Assembly: GCA_030644725.1 (NCBI GenBank)
Contig: CP130629.1
Span: 2,767,501 to 2,831,500 of the forward strand
Direction: 5' to 3'
DNA: 64,000 nt
DNA from: Candidatus Electrothrix communis
Lineage (GTDB): Bacteria > Desulfobacterota > Desulfobulbia > Desulfobulbales > Desulfobulbaceae
Below the pieces are notes generated by a model that did not search any database, was not told where the DNA came from, and saw only the letters and a program-made list of their open reading frames with translations. Below are positions 8,130 through 18,794 of this stretch, piece by piece (the stretch's first letter is position 1; every line of letters begins with the position of its first letter). Both the position numbers and the translations under genes were made by a program.

Positions 8130-8441
8130 ATGCTCACCTCTATCCCCGCACTTCTCACACCGCCGGAAACGGAACAGCTCCTGGCGGAACGCTTCAAGAC
8201 CCTGCGCCTTCAGGCAGGATATAAACGGACAACCCTGGCTGCTCGGGCCGGGGTGTCTCCGGCATCCCTGAAACGTTTTGAGACAACTGGGCAGGTGTCC
8301 CTGAAAAACCTTTTGCGTTTAGCCCACGCCCTTGGTCGGCTGCCTGATTTTGCCGATCTTTTTACTCCTCCTGAAGCCCACTCCCTGGCTGAACTGCGGA
8401 AGTTGAATCAACAAAAAACGCCGAAACGGGGCAGGATTTGA
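8130..8441 (+). CDS. HipB-like Xre-family antitoxin
   Basis: A 103-aa DNA-binding protein with a clear helix-turn-helix: ERFKTLRLQAGYKRTTLAARAGVSPASLKRFETTGQ (two parts of residues ~20-55), followed by SLKNLLRLAHALGRL. This matches HipB antitoxins that repress their own operon and bind a HipA kinase. The tail ends in a basic KTPKRGRI. Immediately downstream in another frame is only the C-terminal part of a HipA-like protein. The antitoxin therefore has no complete partner here and may now act only as a repressor. Confidence 0.75.
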   Translation: MLTSIPALLTPPETEQLLAERFKTLRLQAGYKRTTLAARAGVSPASLKRFETTGQVSLKNLLRLAHALGRLPDFADLFTPPEAHSLAELRKLNQQKTPKRGRI

Positions 8442-8856
8442 TATCACCCTGCTCACCCGCAACCATGATGATTTGCTGCGGGCCTTCCGGCTGATGCTGT
8501 TTAACATCCTGGCTCATAACCGCGATGACCATGTGAAGAATTTCAGCTTTCTTCTTGATGATTGCACAGGGAAATGGTCTCTGGCCCCGGCCTATGATCT
8601 CACTTTTGCCGATGGTCCCGGAGGTGAGCACAGCATGACCGTGGCTGGTGAAGGCCGGGTTCCTGTGTACAGGCATGTTGTTGAGCTGGCAAGGCAGTAT
8701 GGTGTTGCGGAGAAAAAGCTGGAGGCGATGTTTGACGAGGTTGCCGCTGCTGTGGACCGTTGGTTGGAGTTTGCTCGGGTGGCTGGTGTTAGAGGGGTTG
8801 TCAGTGCAAAAATTTTTCGATGGCTGGGTGCGATATGCTTTGATCGCAGAGGGTGA
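8440..8856 (+). pseudogene. HipA-like kinase, C-terminal remnant
   Basis: The frame begins with no usable start inside the hipB end and reads FDITLLTRNHDDLLRAFRLMLFN onward (in two parts). It keeps the kinase catalytic loop (NILAHNRDDHVKNFSF), the metal-binding DLT (LAPAYDLTFADG) and GGEHSMTVAGEGR, then runs to a normal HipA-like C-terminus. About 270 N-terminal residues, with the nucleotide-binding lobe, are missing. The fusion point falls right at the hipB stop, so an internal deletion removed most of hipA. No kinase activity is expected. Confidence 0.75.
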
Positions 8857-8873
8857 CATTTGAAAAGAAGAAC

Positions 8874-8923
8874 AAAAAAACAGCCTGCTGTCCCTTTAAT
8901 CAGGATGCAAACAGGCTGTTTTT
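8874..8923. terminator. bidirectional terminator
   Basis: AAAAAAACAGCCTG (8874-8887) pairs with CAGGCTGTTTTT (8912-8923). A-run and T-run on opposite sides of the stem fit termination in both directions, for the hipBA' transcript (+) and the Cys-rich gene (-). Confidence 0.7.
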
Positions 8924-8986
8924 CGTTTTGAAAGTTATCCATCAAGCTATGGACAGAGTGTTGTCATGGTATTTCAATCTGCCGCG

Positions 8987-10789
8987 TTAGAATTGGAACC
9001 TCACGCCTGCGCCGAATCGTCCGTATTCCGATATACTATCCAGTTCATCGACTGCGTTTCGCATTTCGAGAAAGATAGACATATTGGGATTGTCAAGAAC
9101 CCTGACACCGATATTGGCTATGATATCCAAGTCGCTGTCTCCAGAATCATCTTCGGTATCGCCTGAAGTGAACCAGCCGCCGAGACCGAGGCCAGTGAAT
9201 CCCCTAATGGAGGATTGTAACCAGTTATACTGCGCTATTACATCCAGCTGGAACCCGCTATCTCCGTCTGAACCGCCTATTTTGGGCGCAGCTCCAATCA
9301 TGGTCAGGAGAGATACGCCTTCAAGCCAGCTGGCACTGCCAGAGAGGTTGTATTCTATACCAGCCCGTCCGAAGAGATAGTCTGCCGGGTCAGACTGGCG
9401 GTAATAGCCGAGATCGGCGATGAAGTGGAAGGAAGGAGGGCATGGTGGAATACAGTTGATTACTTCTGTGACAACACGTAAGCATCCTTTAACCTTGCAC
9501 TTTGTGCATTGAGATGGGCATTTATAGCCATTTTTGTCTACTCCATCGGGATTCTTAATGCAGGCGGCTGAGCATGCCTCACACTTCCAATCACTGCAAT
9601 CTTCACTTGGAATTCCAACAACGCACCCGTCTGTTTTACATTTTTCGCATTTCGGCGAGCAGTTTTTTCCATCAATTAAGCAGTCGATTTCGTTTTTGCA
9701 CTGGTCGCAGTTTACGCACTTATCAATATCAATCAGCCGAACGCATTTTTCTGCTTTACACGTTGCACACTGAGATGGGCATGTCTTGCCATTTTCGTCT
9801 GTGCCATAAGGATTCTTAATACAGGCGGCTGAGCATGCCTTACAATTCCAATCACTGCAATCTTCAATTGGAATTCCAACAATGCACTCGTCTTTTTTGC
9901 ATTGTTTGCATTTCGGCGAGCAGTTTTTTCCGTAAATCAAGCAGTCGATTTCGTTTTTGCACTGGTCGCAGTTTACGCACTTATCAATCTCAATCAGCCG
10001 AACGCATCCATCTGTCTTGCATTTTGCGCATTGAGATGGGCATGTATTGCCATTTTCGTCTACGCCACCAGGATTTTTAATGCAAGCGGCTGAACAGGCC
10101 TCGCAATCCCAATCGTTGCAGTCAAAACATTCTTTCTCCCTGCATTTTTTGCAGTTCTCTGATTCGCATTTTCCGCTGACTTTACAGTCCTTCGAGCATT
10201 CTTTGCAGCGTAGGGTGGTGCAATCGTCACATTCAGGACATTCAGTTACTTTCAACAATGCCAAATTCCCACACCCTTTTGGTACAGCAAAGGTGTAGGT
10301 TCTTTCTTTTCCATTTTCTTCTCTATACTTGATATCAAACTGATACCCAGCAAGATCATTTACACCGCCCCATTTAATATTTTCTGCTATTTTTATTTTG
10401 TTTTCACTCTTACCGTTTGGTCTAAACATCATCCAACGGAAGATAATAGAGTCATCTTTAGAGTATTTTTTTTCATCAACTTTATTTATTTTTTTTGGCT
10501 CCTCGTAGAAGAAAGTCTTGAGTGGTTTAATAAGCTCTAAGCAAGTTTTTGAACGAGTTCCAGGACATTTTGCCTCATTGAGTGCTTCCTCTATGTCGCT
10601 CCAAACCTTTGGGGTTCGCATCATTTTCCAAAGATCCTCCGGGGAATCCAGATAGGTCCTATAAACACGATGTTCTCCTATTCTGTATAGGGTTCCATCT
10701 GGGCATAGGGGAGTGATTTCTTCCGCCTGAACAACACCAGCCGACAAGACCAGCAGCAAAGTGATGTAGACCAACATTTTCAGTTTCAT
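8987..10789 (-). CDS. secreted Cys-rich repeat protein with outer-membrane barrel domain
   Basis: A 600-aa protein from an ATG preceded by AAGGAGG. Residues 1-22 are a signal peptide ([16 protein letters not shown]). Residues ~23-180 form a unique domain with few Cys. Residues ~183-465 are packed with about 50 cysteines, arranged in tandem 87-residue repeats (two full copies plus flanking partial ones) with motifs [36 protein letters not shown] and GKNCSPKC. Residues ~466-600 look like a small beta-barrel, with alternating strands ending [11 protein letters not shown]; a terminal Phe is the usual outer-membrane insertion signal. No CXXCH heme motif is present. Likely surface-exposed, with disulfides or bound metal. 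I know no function for this architecture. Confidence 0.65.
   Translation of the reverse strand: MKLKMLVYITLLLVLSAGVVQAEEITPLCPDGTLYRIGEHRVYRTYLDSPEDLWKMMRTPKVWSDIEEALNEAKCPGTRSKTCLELIKPLKTFFYEEPKKINKVDEKKYSKDDSIIFRWMMFRPNGKSENKIKIAENIKWGGVNDLAGYQFDIKYREENGKERTYTFAVPKGCGNLALLKVTECPECDDCTTLRCKECSKDCKVSGKCESENCKKCREKECFDCNDWDCEACSAACIKNPGGVDENGNTCPSQCAKCKTDGCVRLIEIDKCVNCDQCKNEIDCLIYGKNCSPKCKQCKKDECIVGIPIEDCSDWNCKACSAACIKNPYGTDENGKTCPSQCATCKAEKCVRLIDIDKCVNCDQCKNEIDCLIDGKNCSPKCEKCKTDGCVVGIPSEDCSDWKCEACSAACIKNPDGVDKNGYKCPSQCTKCKVKGCLRVVTEVINCIPPCPPSFHFIADLGYYRQSDPADYLFGRAGIEYNLSGSASWLEGVSLLTMIGAAPKIGGSDGDSGFQLDVIAQYNWLQSSIRGFTGLGLGGWFTSGDTEDDSGDSDLDIIANIGVRVLDNPNMSIFLEMRNAVDELDSISEYGRFGAGVRFQF
9490..10130 (-). 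repeat. 261-bp tandem repeats coding Cys-rich units
   Basis: The block GGATTCTTAATGCAGGCGGC and its near copies begin at 9549, 9810 and 10071, an exact 261-bp spacing (87 codons). The copies are highly alike at DNA level, including silent positions, which suggests recent duplication or ongoing gene conversion. Copy number may vary between strains. Confidence 0.8.
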
Positions 10790-10865
10790 TGCAATCCTCC
10801 TTCGTTGAACTCCTTTTGGGGATATCCCAGATCAACAAACTACTTACCGCAAATACGAAACAGGT

Positions 10866-10881
10866 GTATTGTACGCAATAC
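10866..10881. promoter_or_regulatory. inverted repeat between the Cys-rich gene and uvrA
   Basis: GTATTG-TACG-CAATAC, perfect 6-bp arms with a 4-base spacer, lies in the 212-base divergent gap about 120 bases before uvrA. It has the size of a dimeric repressor site. uvrA is often SOS-controlled, but I cannot say that this matches the LexA box of this lineage. Confidence 0.3.
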
Positions 10882-11001
10882 CTTAGCCTCTTTGCAAGGA
10901 AGCAGGCTGCTTTTTCGTGTATTTTTCATAAAATAAATCCATTCCGTTCACCCTGTTTGCTGTTCATCCTAAGTTATGGTAAGGAAGGAATCACGATTTC
11001 T

Positions 11002-13902
<2,901 letters not shown>

Positions 13903-13933
13903 ATGAGGTGCGTAGGATGTGGAGGACGGGGCC

Positions 13934-14533
13934 TTACCTGACTAACCGATATATTGTTTCTCCTAATTCAAGAATGAAATTCTCTATCCTTTCCGAATCA
14001 ATTGTCAAAATTGGCATCTTTTGGTTTGTGGAAGGGTCCTTGTCCGTTTCATGGACTATCGCATTTCTTCGTTGATAGATATTGCGTAATTCTTTGACGA
14101 CTTGTTGCTGATTTCGCCCCATAGTATCTGAAATAACTTGCCACTTGTGGTTTTCCAACCAAACAAGGCTTAGAGCATCTGCAAGTTTTTTTGGGTCCAT
14201 AAAACATTGATGGCTGAGTTTGTTTCTCACGATACCCTCAAAAATGATTTCTGGTGGAGGTACTGAGCAGTTGATGAGTTCAAGATGGTTTCCCAAAGAA
14301 ATAGCCTCCTTCAGATATTTAGAGGGGGCTTGCCGTCTACCAGTAAATATTTCTACCATCCCGTATATAACTAAATCGTGGATAAGCTTATCGAAGGCAC
14401 TCATACAATAGACAACACTCATTCGCAATAAATCACTATATTCTCCTGGAAGCTTGAGTTGTTCTGCACAGTGATGGTGTAACGAACGGAGCTGACGAGA
14501 GTCATTGATGCTGTTTTGAAAGTCACGGATCAT
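13934..14533 (-). CDS. HEPN-domain putative RNase (MAE_28990/MAE_18760-like)
   Basis: About 199 residues from ATG 14533; a TTG three codons upstream is an alternative. It is alpha-helical throughout. Near the C-terminus lies the HEPN active-site pattern R-X4-6-H (YQRRNAIVHETDKDP), with an earlier second HEPN-like segment (MSAFDKLIHDLVIYGM). HEPN proteins of this group are RNases found in toxin and phage-defence modules. The gene starts 11 bases after the ParA-like gene on the same strand, so the two form an operon. It is AT-rich compared with uvrA. RNase activity and toxicity are inferred from the motif. Confidence 0.65.
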   Translation of the reverse strand: MIRDFQNSINDSRQLRSLHHHCAEQLKLPGEYSDLLRMSVVYCMSAFDKLIHDLVIYGMVEIFTGRRQAPSKYLKEAISLGNHLELINCSVPPPEIIFEGIVRNKLSHQCFMDPKKLADALSLVWLENHKWQVISDTMGRNQQQVVKELRNIYQRRNAIVHETDKDPSTNQKMPILTIDSERIENFILELGETIYRLVR

Positions 14534-14544
14534 AACTTGCAACT

Positions 14545-15567
14545 CTACTCTGTTAGTCTTTTGATCTCGCTTGTTAGCTCATCAAAAGATTTATTAAATT
14601 GGTCTCGCTTCGCCAACATGCCCTCTAAAACTGTTCCTGCTTCATTTATTTCATCTCTATCCAAAGCAAAGACTGGAACTCCTGCATCTAACGATTTAGG
14701 CAATAGTCCTTGAAAATCTGGAATCTCTGCTAAACACAAGCCATTTTGAATAAGATCGTTACCATAAGTCTCATCCGGCAATACCATAGAGCACTTACTT
14801 AATGCTGGTTTGAAATCCCCAATTGTTTTTCGCTTTATTTCTTCGATATTATCTCTGTATGGACGAGTAGCTTTCCCTTTTCTTACGTTGAACCTTTGAA
14901 CAACTGAACCGAGTAGTTTAGGTGGCTCTTTATCTAGCGGGTAAGATGAACCGGAGAATAACGGTCCACTTTGCCTTAACCATGCTGACCATCTAGGAAG
15001 TATATTGCAAAGCGTATCTAGAGCCATTAACGAGAAAGGATCTGGATTGGTTGGAACTATTATATAGTCGGAAGCTAACACTAAATTTTGATTAATAGAA
15101 CTTAAGCCAGGGTTTAAATCGATTATTGTGTAATCTATTGAATATTTTTCTTCGACTTCTTTAATAAATGCATTGAAAGCGCCGGGAAGATTTTCCAGAG
15201 TAGCAATAGCATTGTTCGATGTTAATGCAAAAGTTAAAGCTGCCTCAAATTCAGAAAGGTTCTGATGTCCTGGAATCAAGTAGATGTTTTTATTTCTTTC
15301 AGGGGAATAGCAATTAATTGACGTGATTGGTTCTGGACGACCTTTAAATGCAACTTCGACTCCGTCTCTAAGATTTTGATGTTTAGTTTCATCATTAAAA
15401 TAATAACCATCAAAATCATTAATTATTAAGCTGGTTAAATTGCATTGAGGATCCCCGTCAACGAGAAGAACTCGTGCTTTTTCTGCTAGTTTCCAGCCTA
15501 TATTATAAGCGGTCGTAGTCTTGCTCACGCCACCTTTGTGGTTGAAAAAAACGATTCTTTTGCTCAT
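14545..15567 (-). CDS. ParA-like ATPase paired with HEPN protein
   Basis: A 340-aa deviant-Walker ATPase: FFNHKGGVSKTTTAYNIGW at residues ~7-25, with Ser in place of the usual Gly before the Lys, then VLLVDGDPQCNLTS (Walker A') and YTIIDLNPGLSSINQNLVLASDYIIVPTNPD (two parts, Walker B region). The signature Lys of the ParA/MinD family is present. No ParB gene or parS-like repeats are nearby, and the partner is a HEPN protein, so plasmid or chromosome partition is unlikely. The pair is better read as a regulated toxin or defence module. The ATG at 15567 has a weak upstream GGA. Confidence 0.75.
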   Translation of the reverse strand: MSKRIVFFNHKGGVSKTTTAYNIGWKLAEKARVLLVDGDPQCNLTSLIINDFDGYYFNDETKHQNLRDGVEVAFKGRPEPITSINCYSPERNKNIYLIPGHQNLSEFEAALTFALTSNNAIATLENLPGAFNAFIKEVEEKYSIDYTIIDLNPGLSSINQNLVLASDYIIVPTNPDPFSLMALDTLCNILPRWSAWLRQSGPLFSGSSYPLDKEPPKLLGSVVQRFNVRKGKATRPYRDNIEEIKRKTIGDFKPALSKCSMVLPDETYGNDLIQNGLCLAEIPDFQGLLPKSLDAGVPVFALDRDEINEAGTVLEGMLAKRDQFNKSFDELTSEIKRLTE

Positions 15568-15996
15568 CTGATTTAGTTCCTACCTTAACTCTCTCTATGA
15601 GTTGTTGCCGAATAAGCCTTCTACGGGTTTCTGTATAATATTTCTTCCTGCCAGTATGTATACTGATGGAGCAGAATAATACTCTTTAATCTATCTTGCA
15701 AGGATTTAACCACCTTAACTACATTCTCACTTCAACAACCACCGCGCCGCATCCCCGCCAGCCTGTGCGGAATCACGCCTTTACGCTGGCGATCCTACCG
15801 AGGATAGTCTATGCCTCTCCCTGCTGCCCACGCTATTCTCCTGTAGATGCACAGACTAATAGAGCATCTGAACTGCCGCCGTAACGCATCGAATTTCCAT
15901 GAGCGAGGTTGAAAATCTTGACAGGCTAGCCACTTCTCTCTATCCTGATCATGTAAACAGACATACGGAATGCCGCATAACACCGGAGGAGAGTAC
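15568..15996. promoter_or_regulatory. 429-base gap with ParA-HEPN promoter and inverted repeat
   Basis: On the minus strand, a TATTAT/TATACA -10-like box (about 15636-15643) sits next to the inverted repeat CAGTAT-GT-ATACTG (15652-15665), which would cover the -35 area. This is a plausible autoregulatory operator for the ParA-HEPN operon. Further along, GCCAGC...GCTGGC (about 15758-15791) may be a stem. No gene is visible in the remainder. Confidence 0.35.
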
Positions 15997-16251
15997 ATGG
16001 AAAATGTCATGAGAATAGAGTGCCCGGCAGAATTACTGCTAGGGCTTCATGTTAATGTCGAAAGTCTGGCGAAGATCGTCAAGCTTGAAGCGGCAATCGC
16101 CTTGTTCAGAAAAGGAAAAATTTCTTCGGGCATGGCCGCGAAATGGCTTGATATACCTAGGATAACCTTTCTGCTCAAGGCAATGGAACAAGGAAGCATG
16201 CTCCTTGAGGACTCAGAGGATGATTTTCGCCGGGAAACAACGTTACTGTGA
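15997..16251 (+). CDS. UPF0175 family protein
   Basis: An 84-aa protein from the ATG at 15997, chosen because GGAGGAG lies 8 bases before it. The core EAAIALFRKGKISSGMAAKW followed by LDIPRITFL is the UPF0175 helix-turn-helix pattern, a family often paired with PIN-domain toxins as antitoxin. Here no PIN gene follows. Instead an AAA/PD-(D/E)XK ATPase gene starts 52 bases downstream on the same strand. It may regulate that gene or be an orphan antitoxin. Confidence 0.65.
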   Translation: MENVMRIECPAELLLGLHVNVESLAKIVKLEAAIALFRKGKISSGMAAKWLDIPRITFLLKAMEQGSMLLEDSEDDFRRETTLL

Positions 16252-16303
16252 TTGTCTTTTTCAACACTTCATCATTCATTGGTCGTTCTTCCAAAGGGTT
16301 AAT

Positions 16304-18133
16304 ATGTCCGATATAAAAATATGGCCGGTCGAGGAAATGGTCCACGAGGACGAATTCACCGACCGGGTGGAACTCCTGCGTGAGCTGGACCAGTGGGTCG
16401 CGGCGATTCAACGTATGGGGGCAACGAGCACGGCCCTGATCGCCCCGCGCAGGATCGGCAAGACCGTGCTTCTGGATCGGCTGGTGAATACCGTGTTCTT
16501 TAAACCGGAGTATCAGGTTGCCCCGTTTTATTTTAAAATGACTCGGGAAAAGCGGACGCTCAGAAAATTCCTTCTCGAATATGCCACAGCTTTCTACCGT
16601 CAGTATGCAGCATACTGTGAACAGGATCCTGCACTGTTCAGGAATAAACAAATGAATCTTGATGGCCTGCTAAACCGGCGTGCAGCATCCGCCGCCGGTC
16701 GTCTGCTCCTGGAGCGTGCCGCCGCCTTTCTTGAACGCTATAATCAGGGCAGTGATGAAAACGCCCTGCATCACTGGGATGATTTTATCTGCGAACCTGA
16801 GGACTTGGCCTCGTTCACCGATACACGAGTAGCGGTGATCATAGATGAATTTCAGGACATGCAGTCCTGTGTCTATGATATGCCTCATGAACTTATGGAC
16901 TCCAAAGACCGTTCGGACGGCTACGGTGCCATCCGGCTCGCCAACACCTTTGACCGACAGTCCCAGAGCCGCAAGGCTCCTATGCTGGTGGCCGGTTCTG
17001 CTGTAACTATGGTTTTCAAGACGGTCATGGGCGGCCCCCTGGGCGGACGGTTCGGTTTTAAATATATAAAGCCGTTCTCTGCACCGGACGGTGCTGCACT
17101 CCTGCACACGACCTTGAAATATTATGCACCAGATAAAACAGTCACGCCTGAACTTGCCCTCTATGCGAGCACCCAGGTGGAAGGACATCCCTATTATCTG
17201 TATTGCTTGGCAATATCAGAGTGTGAAGGTAAAAACTTCGGGAGCGAACAGGCTATTGACCGGATCATCCGCTACGAGATCGAAAACGGCAAAATCTACG
17301 GTTTTTGGCGGACTCATTTTGATAATAACCGGGAGCTGATTAATCAGGATGATGACACAGAGCTGGGCAAAAAGATCATCTACTATTTTACCCGCTATAA
17401 TAATCAGCCAGTGGATACCAAGGCCATTGCCGACAAGCTCGGAGTCCCCAAAAAGGCCGTGGCAAAAAAGATTGAAAAATTGTATGCCGCAGATTTGGTC
17501 TACCGAAGCGCGGAGAAGTTCTACTCCTTTAACGATATCTGCCTGATGCGCTTTATCAAGTTCGTCTATGAGCAGGATCTGGAAGGAGTGGATGCCATCG
17601 ACCTGAGCCAGCAGGGGTTGATCAACACCATGAAGGGAAAATTCCTGGAAATGGTGGCTGAGGTCTCCATGCTCAAGTTCAACCATGAACAATTACCAGC
17701 TGCTTGGTTCACTGCCGAAGCAGGTAAGGCAGAAAAGATAGAAGTGCCGCTGTTTCAGTACGTCAGGACGCAGACCGTCAAGGCCTCGGCAAGTCCTGCC
17801 TCTCAGATTGATGTGTTGGGTAAAGAGGCGAGAGAGGATCGGGTGTGGCTCTGCGAATGCAAGTATACTCGTAAGCCTATGGGTATTGCCCAAGTGAAAA
17901 AGCTGGAGGTTGCGGCAGAGGTCTTCAGCCAGCAACAGGGTGAAGAGGGCCTGCCGGTACCGGAAATTCGCTTCTGGCTGATCTCCACGGGCGGGTTTAC
18001 GCAGGAGGTCTTGGATATTGTCGGCAGCCGGAAGGATATGTATGCATCTGATTATGAGGGTATCAATAATATCTTTAAGGCCTTTGGCGGTAATTACTCT
18101 ATTCCTTTGTTTGCGGAGAATGATAGGGAGTAG
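16304..18133 (+). CDS. AAA ATPase with PD-(D/E)XK nuclease domain, paralog 1
   Basis: A 609-aa protein; the ATG at 16304 matches the start of both paralogs (IKIWPVEEMVHEDEFTDR). Walker A is APRRIGKTVLLDRL (47-60) and Walker B is VAVIIDEFQDM (D181, E182). Next come a sensor strand (MLVAGSAVTMVFKTVMGGPL), a winged helix (DTKAIADKLGVPKKAVAKKI), then a PD-(D/E)XK-like end: GKFLEMVAEVSM, QIDVLG (D503) and CECKYT (E518, K520). This is the archaeal-type ATPase (PF01637/DUF234-like) architecture. Such proteins are abundant, mobile and of unsettled role, with defence or conflict most often proposed. Two closely related copies lie at 58518 and 60416. Confidence 0.75.
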   Translation: MSDIKIWPVEEMVHEDEFTDRVELLRELDQWVAAIQRMGATSTALIAPRRIGKTVLLDRLVNTVFFKPEYQVAPFYFKMTREKRTLRKFLLEYATAFYRQYAAYCEQDPALFRNKQMNLDGLLNRRAASAAGRLLLERAAAFLERYNQGSDENALHHWDDFICEPEDLASFTDTRVAVIIDEFQDMQSCVYDMPHELMDSKDRSDGYGAIRLANTFDRQSQSRKAPMLVAGSAVTMVFKTVMGGPLGGRFGFKYIKPFSAPDGAALLHTTLKYYAPDKTVTPELALYASTQVEGHPYYLYCLAISECEGKNFGSEQAIDRIIRYEIENGKIYGFWRTHFDNNRELINQDDDTELGKKIIYYFTRYNNQPVDTKAIADKLGVPKKAVAKKIEKLYAADLVYRSAEKFYSFNDICLMRFIKFVYEQDLEGVDAIDLSQQGLINTMKGKFLEMVAEVSMLKFNHEQLPAAWFTAEAGKAEKIEVPLFQYVRTQTVKASASPASQIDVLGKEAREDRVWLCECKYTRKPMGIAQVKKLEVAAEVFSQQQGEEGLPVPEIRFWLISTGGFTQEVLDIVGSRKDMYASDYEGINNIFKAFGGNYSIPLFAENDRE

Positions 18134-18144
18134 CTGCGTTTATC

Positions 18145-18552
18145 TCAGATAAGCGGGGATGCCAGCTCATAGACCATACGGAAAAGAATACGGCTCCCCA
18201 AGGGCTTATTCATATCAAGAAACTCGATTTTGATCCGCGTCTCCGAACGCCAGGCGCGATAGACGTTACACCGTGCTAACGCACGCTCCTGCTCTGTAAC
18301 ATCCTCCATGCGCGAAAGATCGTCTCGGACCATATGGAGCAACCCCTTTTCGTGGCGGGGCACCATATCAAAGGAAACAAGAGATGCGCGGATTTCCGGA
18401 CACGTATGTGATTTTGGTGACATATGACTGGTGCCTGATAAATGATTCTGTGGTTTCTGTAGGACTCCGATTCCTTTACCTAAATACACCTCTTTTCCAC
18501 AGCCTGCAAGCAGTTTAACTGATCTGCTGGCCTCCGCTATCCTATACTTCAT
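18145..18552 (-). CDS. unknown protein, copy A of a 417-bp repeated cassette
   Basis: Start taken at ATG 18552 (MKYRIAEASRSVKLLAGCGK), where similarity to the copy at 34362 becomes coding and AGGA precedes the ATG; the frame is open back to 18729. Conserved across both copies: IRASLVSFDMVPRHEKGLLH, MVRDDLSRMED, CNVYRAWRS, and RILFRMVYELA at the C-terminus. About 80% of residues are identical with no length change, which argues for real coding. I do not recognise the family. It ends 12 bases from the convergent ATPase gene. Confidence 0.5.
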   Translation of the reverse strand: MKYRIAEASRSVKLLAGCGKEVYLGKGIGVLQKPQNHLSGTSHMSPKSHTCPEIRASLVSFDMVPRHEKGLLHMVRDDLSRMEDVTEQERALARCNVYRAWRSETRIKIEFLDMNKPLGSRILFRMVYELASPLI

Positions 18553-18580
18553 TTCCTGGCAACCAACAACACGGGCAAGC
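18164..18580. repeat. 417-bp repeated cassette, copy A
   Basis: Alignable end to end with 34369-34785, from AGCTCATAGACCA to CGGGCAAGC, with no net insertion. Flanks differ on both sides. It therefore moved or was copied as a unit, although I see no terminal repeats. Confidence 0.65.
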
Positions 18581-18794
18581 CGACGAGCTACCGGATCTCC
18601 TGCTCCGGCATAACAGGCAAACTGCGACAACCTCATTATTGCCTTGAACTCTAAAAAGCCCCCTGAATTCTCGCTGGAGATTCTATTGAAAAAACAAAAG
18701 GAAGAGTATAGAGTGTAGTTTATGATCAATTGATTTCGGTTCTCGCCCCTCTATGGCCTTTGCCGGAGTCGTCAATCAAGCATCAATATCCCCT

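Noticed and set aside
9490-10130. Regular repeats as a possible CRISPR array
   Set aside because: The units are 261 bp, contiguous and coding, with no repeat-spacer alternation.
8987-10789. Multiheme cytochrome reading of the Cys-rich protein
   Set aside because: Despite many C-x-x-C pairs, none is followed by His, so no c-type heme site is present.
14545-15567. Plasmid or chromosome partition locus
   Set aside because: The ParA-like protein lacks a ParB neighbour and centromere-like repeats, and is coupled to a HEPN protein instead.
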